A stretch of 64,000 bases of DNA from Buchnera aphidicola (Taiwanaphis decaspermi). Its GTDB lineage: Bacteria > Pseudomonadota > Gammaproteobacteria > Enterobacterales > Enterobacteriaceae. Below, in pieces: positions 60,037 to 64,000 of the stretch (position 1 is its first letter; the number at the start of each line of letters is the position of its first letter). The notes beneath the pieces are model-generated. The model did not search any database. It saw only the letters and a list, made by a program, of their open reading frames with translations, and was not told where the DNA came from. Made by a program: the position numbers and the translations under genes. The stretch covers positions 389,896 to 453,895 of the forward strand of contig NZ_CP135049.1 of NCBI RefSeq assembly GCF_039405155.1. Direction: 5' to 3'.

Positions 60037-61545
60037 ATGAATAATAATGTTTTAAAAAAAAATAAAATAATTGTAGGAATAGATTTAGGTACAACATACT
60101 CTTTAGTTTCTACTATAATTAATAATAAAGTATATTTTATTAGAGATGAAAAAAATAAATACTTATTTCCATCTGTAGTATGTTATAAAAATAATGAAGT
60201 ATTTGTAGGATGGGATGCAATTGTTAATATTACAAAATATCCAAAAAATACTATTACTTCTGTTAAACGTTTAATAGGTTTATCCATACAAGAAATAAAA
60301 AAATTATATCCAAATATCCCTTATAAGTTTAAAACAAAAAAAGATAATTTGTGTATTAAAATTGATAATAAGTTAATAAGTGTGATAGACATTTTGAAAG
60401 AAATTTTTAATCATATAAACTCAATAGTTTTTAATAAATTTAAAAAATACATATATCAAGCAGTAATAACTGTACCTGCATATTTCAATGATATTCAAAG
60501 AAAAATTACTAAAAAAGCTGCTAATTTATCTAATATAAATGTATTAAGATTAATAAATGAACCTACAGCTGCTGCTTTATCTTATGGATTAAGTTTAAAA
60601 AAAAATGGTATATTTGCAGTTTACGATTTAGGAGGAGGAACATTTGATATTTCGATATTAAGTTTTACAAATAATATTTTTGAAGTTTTGTCTACAAAAG
60701 GTAATACTAATTTAGGCGGTGACGATTTTGATAATAAATTATTTAATTTTATTATATCTAAAATAAAAAATTATGACATAAAAAATATAAAAAATAATGC
60801 CAAAATATTAAATATAGCTAAAATGGTTAAAATAAAGTTGAGTAAAAAAAATAAAGTAACTATTAAAATAAATAATATTAATGTTATAATTACAAGAAAA
60901 ATTTTTAATAATTTAATATCTAATTTAATAAAAAAAACTTTGTTAATTTGTCAACAAGCAATTAGAGATGCTTCTATATCATATAAAAATATAAAGAAAA
61001 TAATTATGGTTGGAGGATCGACTTGTATACCATATGTACAAAAAAAAGTTGGTGTTTTTTTTAATAAAAAAATATTGAATTTTATTAACCCAAAAAAAGT
61101 TGTTGCTATTGGAGCTTCTATACATGCAAATTTATTATCTAAAAAATCATTATATAAAACACATGATTTTTTATTGTTAGATGTTATATCAATGTCTTTA
61201 GGAATAGAGACTATTGGTGGTTTGTTTGAACATATAGTATATAAAAATACTACAATACCTGTATCTAAAACAAAAATATTTACTACTTTCAAAAATAATC
61301 AAAAAACTATGCTTATTCATGTATTGCAAGGAAATAATAAATATGTGAAAAATTGTAAAACTTTAACTAAATTTGTTATAAAAGATTTACCTATGAAACC
61401 AGCTGGTAAGATATTCATATTTGTTACTTTTATTATAAATGCTAATGGAATTTTAAATATAAATATTAGAGAAAAAAAAAATAACATAAAATTTAATGTT
61501 AAAATAAATTCAAAAGACACAGTATTAACAAAAATATCAACATAG
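60037..61545 (+). CDS. hscA: Fe-S chaperone HscA lacking its C-terminal lid
   Basis: HscA is the Hsp70 that releases clusters from IscU. From the ATG at 60037 the protein is 502 residues; a TTG four codons upstream is less likely. The ATPase domain is complete, with GIDLGTTYSLVS (14-25), YDLGGGTFDIS and VGGSTCIP. The linker LLLDVIS and the substrate-binding beta domain (GIETIGGLFEHIV, TTFKNNQKTMLI) follow. It ends about where the beta domain ends; E. coli HscA is 616 residues, so the helical lid (about 110 residues) is missing. No remnant follows. Confidence 0.96.
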   Translation: MNNNVLKKNKIIVGIDLGTTYSLVSTIINNKVYFIRDEKNKYLFPSVVCYKNNEVFVGWDAIVNITKYPKNTITSVKRLIGLSIQEIKKLYPNIPYKFKTKKDNLCIKIDNKLISVIDILKEIFNHINSIVFNKFKKYIYQAVITVPAYFNDIQRKITKKAANLSNINVLRLINEPTAAALSYGLSLKKNGIFAVYDLGGGTFDISILSFTNNIFEVLSTKGNTNLGGDDFDNKLFNFIISKIKNYDIKNIKNNAKILNIAKMVKIKLSKKNKVTIKINNINVIITRKIFNNLISNLIKKTLLICQQAIRDASISYKNIKKIIMVGGSTCIPYVQKKVGVFFNKKILNFINPKKVVAIGASIHANLLSKKSLYKTHDFLLLDVISMSLGIETIGGLFEHIVYKNTTIPVSKTKIFTTFKNNQKTMLIHVLQGNNKYVKNCKTLTKFVIKDLPMKPAGKIFIFVTFIINANGILNINIREKKNNIKFNVKINSKDTVLTKIST

Positions 61546-61600
61546 TTACATCAAATAAATAAAAATAATATTTTAAAACTTATATTTAGGATCATAAAAA

Positions 61601-61924
61601 ATGCCAAAAATATTTTTTTTACCTCATGTTAGTATTATACCTAATGGAAAGATTGTAAATGCAAAAACTAATGAGTCTATTTTAGATGTTGCTTTAAAAA
61701 ACAAAATAAATATAGAACATGCTTGCGAAAAATCTTGTTGTTGTACCACATGTCATTGTATTATAAAAAAAGGGTTTTCTTCTTTATCAAAAATAACTGA
61801 AAAAGAAGAAGATGCTTTAGATAAAGCATGGGGTTTATCGATTAATAGTAGATTATCTTGTCAAGCTAAGTTAGGAATAAAAGATTTAATTGTGGAAATT
61901 CCTATTTATAACTTACACATGTGA
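61601..61924 (+). CDS. fdx: 2Fe-2S ferredoxin of the Isc system
   Basis: Fdx gives electrons for cluster assembly. The 107-residue product (E. coli 111) has the four ligands Cys42, Cys48, Cys51 and Cys87 in the [12 protein letters not shown] segment and SRLSCQ, and an extra Cys46-47 pair. It follows hscA by 55 bases. Its last 12 bases overlap the der stop on the other strand. iscX, downstream in E. coli, is absent. Confidence 0.97.
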   Translation: MPKIFFLPHVSIIPNGKIVNAKTNESILDVALKNKINIEHACEKSCCCTTCHCIIKKGFSSLSKITEKEEDALDKAWGLSINSRLSCQAKLGIKDLIVEIPIYNLHM

Positions 61925-63256
61925 TTTTTTTATATAAGGGTTAATATTATCTTTAAACTTAATACATAATTTAATACCTATTATTTTCAATTTTTTTTGA
62001 AAAAAGTTATTTAAATATTTTTTGTATGAAAGTGGTATTTTTTTTGTTCTAACTCCATATATTGTTATTTTTTTTTTATTAACTAAATTTTTTTTTTGTG
62101 TAATGTATTTTAATTTTATTGTTTTTCCATTTATTAAAGGAGGTTGATGTTTTTTTATTGCCAAATACATTAATTTATTTAATTTTGACGTTTTTATATT
62201 TTTACATAAGTTATTATGATATATTTTTTTTATTAAATCTATTATTTTTATTTTTTTAATATTTTTTACAGAAGAAATAAATTTTATATAGGTAAAATTA
62301 AAAAATTTTAAATGATTTTTAATATTATTTATTGTATATTTTTTGTTTTTTTTTTTTATTAAATCCCATTTATTAGCAATTATCATAAATGGTTTATTAT
62401 ATTTATTAATGATATTTAAAATAAAAATATCCTGTCTGGATATTTTTTTACATACATCAAATAAAAATAAAACTACATCTGATTTTTTGATAGATTCTAT
62501 TGATTTAATAATAGATATTCTTTCAACAAAATTTATTTTTTTTTTTTTTTGAATACCAGCTGTATCTATAAATGAATATTTATAATTATTTATTTCTATA
62601 TTTGTAGAAATACTATCTCTTGTAGTACCAGGTAAATCAGAATAAATTAATTTTTTTTTATTAGATAAGTTATTAATAAATGTAGATTTTCCTACATTAG
62701 TACATCCAACTACTGCTATTTTTAAACAAATTTTTAAATAATTTATATTTTTTTTTGTTTGGTTTAAAATACATAATTTTTTTTTAATATATTTTTTTAA
62801 TGAATTTATTCCAACATTATGTTCTGCAGATATTTTTTGAAAATTTTTAAATCCTAAAGAATAAAATTCTGTTATTTTTCCTTCTTCTGTCTTAACATCT
62901 ATTTTGTTTGCTATTAAAATAGTTTTGTTTTTGTGTTTTTTTATTTTACTATATATATTTTGATCAATATTTGTTAAACCACTTGTTACATCTACTAAAA
63001 ATAATATTAAAAAAGATTTTTTTATTATATTATAAAGTTGTTTTTGCATTTGTATTGAAAAAATATTTTTTGACATGTTAAAACCAGGTGTGTCTATAAT
63101 TTTTACATATTTTCCAATAACTACATTTTTTTCATTTTGATTTATTGTAACACCATGGTAGTCATATACTATTGCATTTCTACTTTTAGTTAATTTGTTA
63201 AACAAAGTAGATTTACCAACATTTGTTCTTCCAATAATAGATATTTTTGGTAACAT
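61913..63256 (-). CDS. der: Ribosome biogenesis GTPase Der
   Basis: Der (EngA) has two GTPase domains and helps 50S maturation. The 447-residue product (E. coli 490) has G1 motifs GRTNVGKS at residues 9-16 and GCTNVGKS at 184-191, G3 DTPG and DTAG, and G4 NKID and NKWD, then a KH-like domain. The acidic linker between the G domains is shortened. The first switch region differs (HGVTIN where E. coli has PGLTRD). A 15-A coding run lies at 62536-62550. It converges on fdx with a 12-base overlap. Confidence 0.96.
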   Translation of the reverse strand: MLPKISIIGRTNVGKSTLFNKLTKSRNAIVYDYHGVTINQNEKNVVIGKYVKIIDTPGFNMSKNIFSIQMQKQLYNIIKKSFLILFLVDVTSGLTNIDQNIYSKIKKHKNKTILIANKIDVKTEEGKITEFYSLGFKNFQKISAEHNVGINSLKKYIKKKLCILNQTKKNINYLKICLKIAVVGCTNVGKSTFINNLSNKKKLIYSDLPGTTRDSISTNIEINNYKYSFIDTAGIQKKKKINFVERISIIKSIESIKKSDVVLFLFDVCKKISRQDIFILNIINKYNKPFMIIANKWDLIKKKNKKYTINNIKNHLKFFNFTYIKFISSVKNIKKIKIIDLIKKIYHNNLCKNIKTSKLNKLMYLAIKKHQPPLINGKTIKLKYITQKKNLVNKKKITIYGVRTKKIPLSYKKYLNNFFQKKLKIIGIKLCIKFKDNINPYIKKSHV

Positions 63257-63306
63257 ATAATTTTCCTTACTTTATTTAATTTAATAATTAATATTTATTA
63301 AAATAA

Positions 63307-63834
63307 CTATAATGTTTCTTTTATTTTATTTTTTAAAAAAATACTAATTTTTTTTGAATAAAAATAATTACTACTTTTTATCCATAAAATAATAGCTTTA
63401 TTTTTATCATTATTTTTTGAAAAAAAATCACCTAAATAATTATATTTAACACCTAACCAACTTTTTTCATTAAAATTATTTAATAAAATTGAATATTTTT
63501 CAAAATCATTTTTATTTGTAAATATTTGCATTTTTTTAAATAATATTAAATTATATATATTTAAATCTATATTTTTGTTTTTTAGCAAAAAATTTATAAT
63601 TTTTTCAGCTTTATATATTTCATTATTTTTAACATATTTTTTAATTAAAAATAATTTTTTAATATATTCTTTGTTCTTTTTAATTTTGTTATTTTTACTA
63701 TTCCAAGTAATATTTGATGGCAATAAATTATTTATTTTTTTTGAAAAATTTTTATTTTTTTTAAAAAAATAAAAAAATATTAATATAATAAATATAAAAA
63801 TTAAAATAAAAAAAATATTTTTTTTGTTTTTCAT
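63307..63834 (-). CDS. yfgM: YfgM-like membrane-anchored TPR protein
   Basis: YfgM is an inner-membrane protein with a periplasmic tetratricopeptide region that binds the SecYEG translocon and PpiD in E. coli. The 175-residue product has one N-terminal membrane segment (about residues 8-24) after a short basic stretch and a helical rest; near the end SWLGVKYNYLGDFFSK (about residues 130-145) aligns with the E. coli GWAAIVADLRGEALLSK segment. E. coli YfgM is 206 residues. bamB, between yfgM and der in E. coli, is absent, and the gap to der is 50 bases. Divergence is high. Confidence 0.8.
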   Translation of the reverse strand: MKNKKNIFFILIFIFIILIFFYFFKKNKNFSKKINNLLPSNITWNSKNNKIKKNKEYIKKLFLIKKYVKNNEIYKAEKIINFLLKNKNIDLNIYNLILFKKMQIFTNKNDFEKYSILLNNFNEKSWLGVKYNYLGDFFSKNNDKNKAIILWIKSSNYFYSKKISIFLKNKIKETL

Positions 63835-64000
63835 ATATTTTTTCTTAATAAATTAATTGTTACTGATATATAATTATTATATCATTTATTATAATTAAAA
63901 ACATGAGTACACTAATCAAATTATTTAACAACAAATAATTTATATTAAAAATTTGTTAAAAGTTAAACATATTTGTTATAATTTAATAAATTTTTTATAT

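Overview
The window is a stretch of a very AT-rich, tightly packed bacterial chromosome with the gene content and order of Buchnera aphidicola, the obligate aphid endosymbiont (Gammaproteobacteria, Enterobacterales-derived). The proteins are clear orthologues of Escherichia coli proteins and sit in E. coli-like blocks. There are no insertion sequences, phage genes, CRISPR arrays or toxin systems. Stop codons are used normally: the TGA that ends rplD overlaps the rplW start as ATGA, so the genetic code is standard. I name Buchnera from remembered gene order, not from a search.

Layout. 1-8865 (all minus): the S10 operon (rpsJ-rplC-rplD-rplW-rplB-rpsS-rplV, the last cut by the window edge), then the str operon (rpsL-rpsG-fusA-tuf) with tusDCB upstream. 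9142-16188: tsgA, trpS, rpe, aroB, aroK, a serine tRNA, deoD, deoB. 16408-24975: ansA, nfuA, bioH, ssb, dusA, dnaB, gshB, ruvX, hemW, yggX. 25068-39375: ibpA, sbcB, tmaR/yeeX, tRNA-Asn, tRNA-Ile(CAU), pyrE, dut, rpsF-rpsR-rplI, rnr, purA, miaA, mutL, pgi, orn, tRNA-Gly, rpmE. 39611-46291: hslVU, fpr, epmA, coaD, an MFS transporter, dapF. 46441-57324: tRNA-Pro, tRNA-His, rho, trxA, a complete leuABCD operon, ilvC, ilvD. 57540-63834: tRNA-Trp, iscS-iscU-hscB-hscA-fdx, der, yfgM.

How the genes fit together. Much of the window is translation machinery: ribosomal proteins, elongation factors, tRNAs, and tRNA or EF-P modification by TusBCD, DusA, MiaA and EpmA. The remainder is largely host provisioning. 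leuABCD with ilvC and ilvD covers most of leucine and branched-chain synthesis, dapF serves lysine and peptidoglycan, and aroB and aroK serve aromatic amino acids. A reduced Isc pathway supplies Fe-S clusters, which IlvD, LeuC and HemW need.

The most informative feature is the chromosomal leuABCD operon between trxA and ilvC, where E. coli carries rep among other genes. In many Buchnera lineages leuABCD is on a plasmid; chromosomal versions are reported from Pemphiginae/Eriosomatinae and Chaitophorinae hosts, so this strain probably comes from such an aphid. Other points to check are a MiaA P-loop in which the glycine before the catalytic lysine is lysine, an HscA without its C-terminal lid, a CEPC active site in TrxA, a tRNA-Ser with T at position 73, and poly(A) tracts of 13-17 inside several genes. 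I found no previously undescribed biological system here; the interest lies in reductive and structural details.
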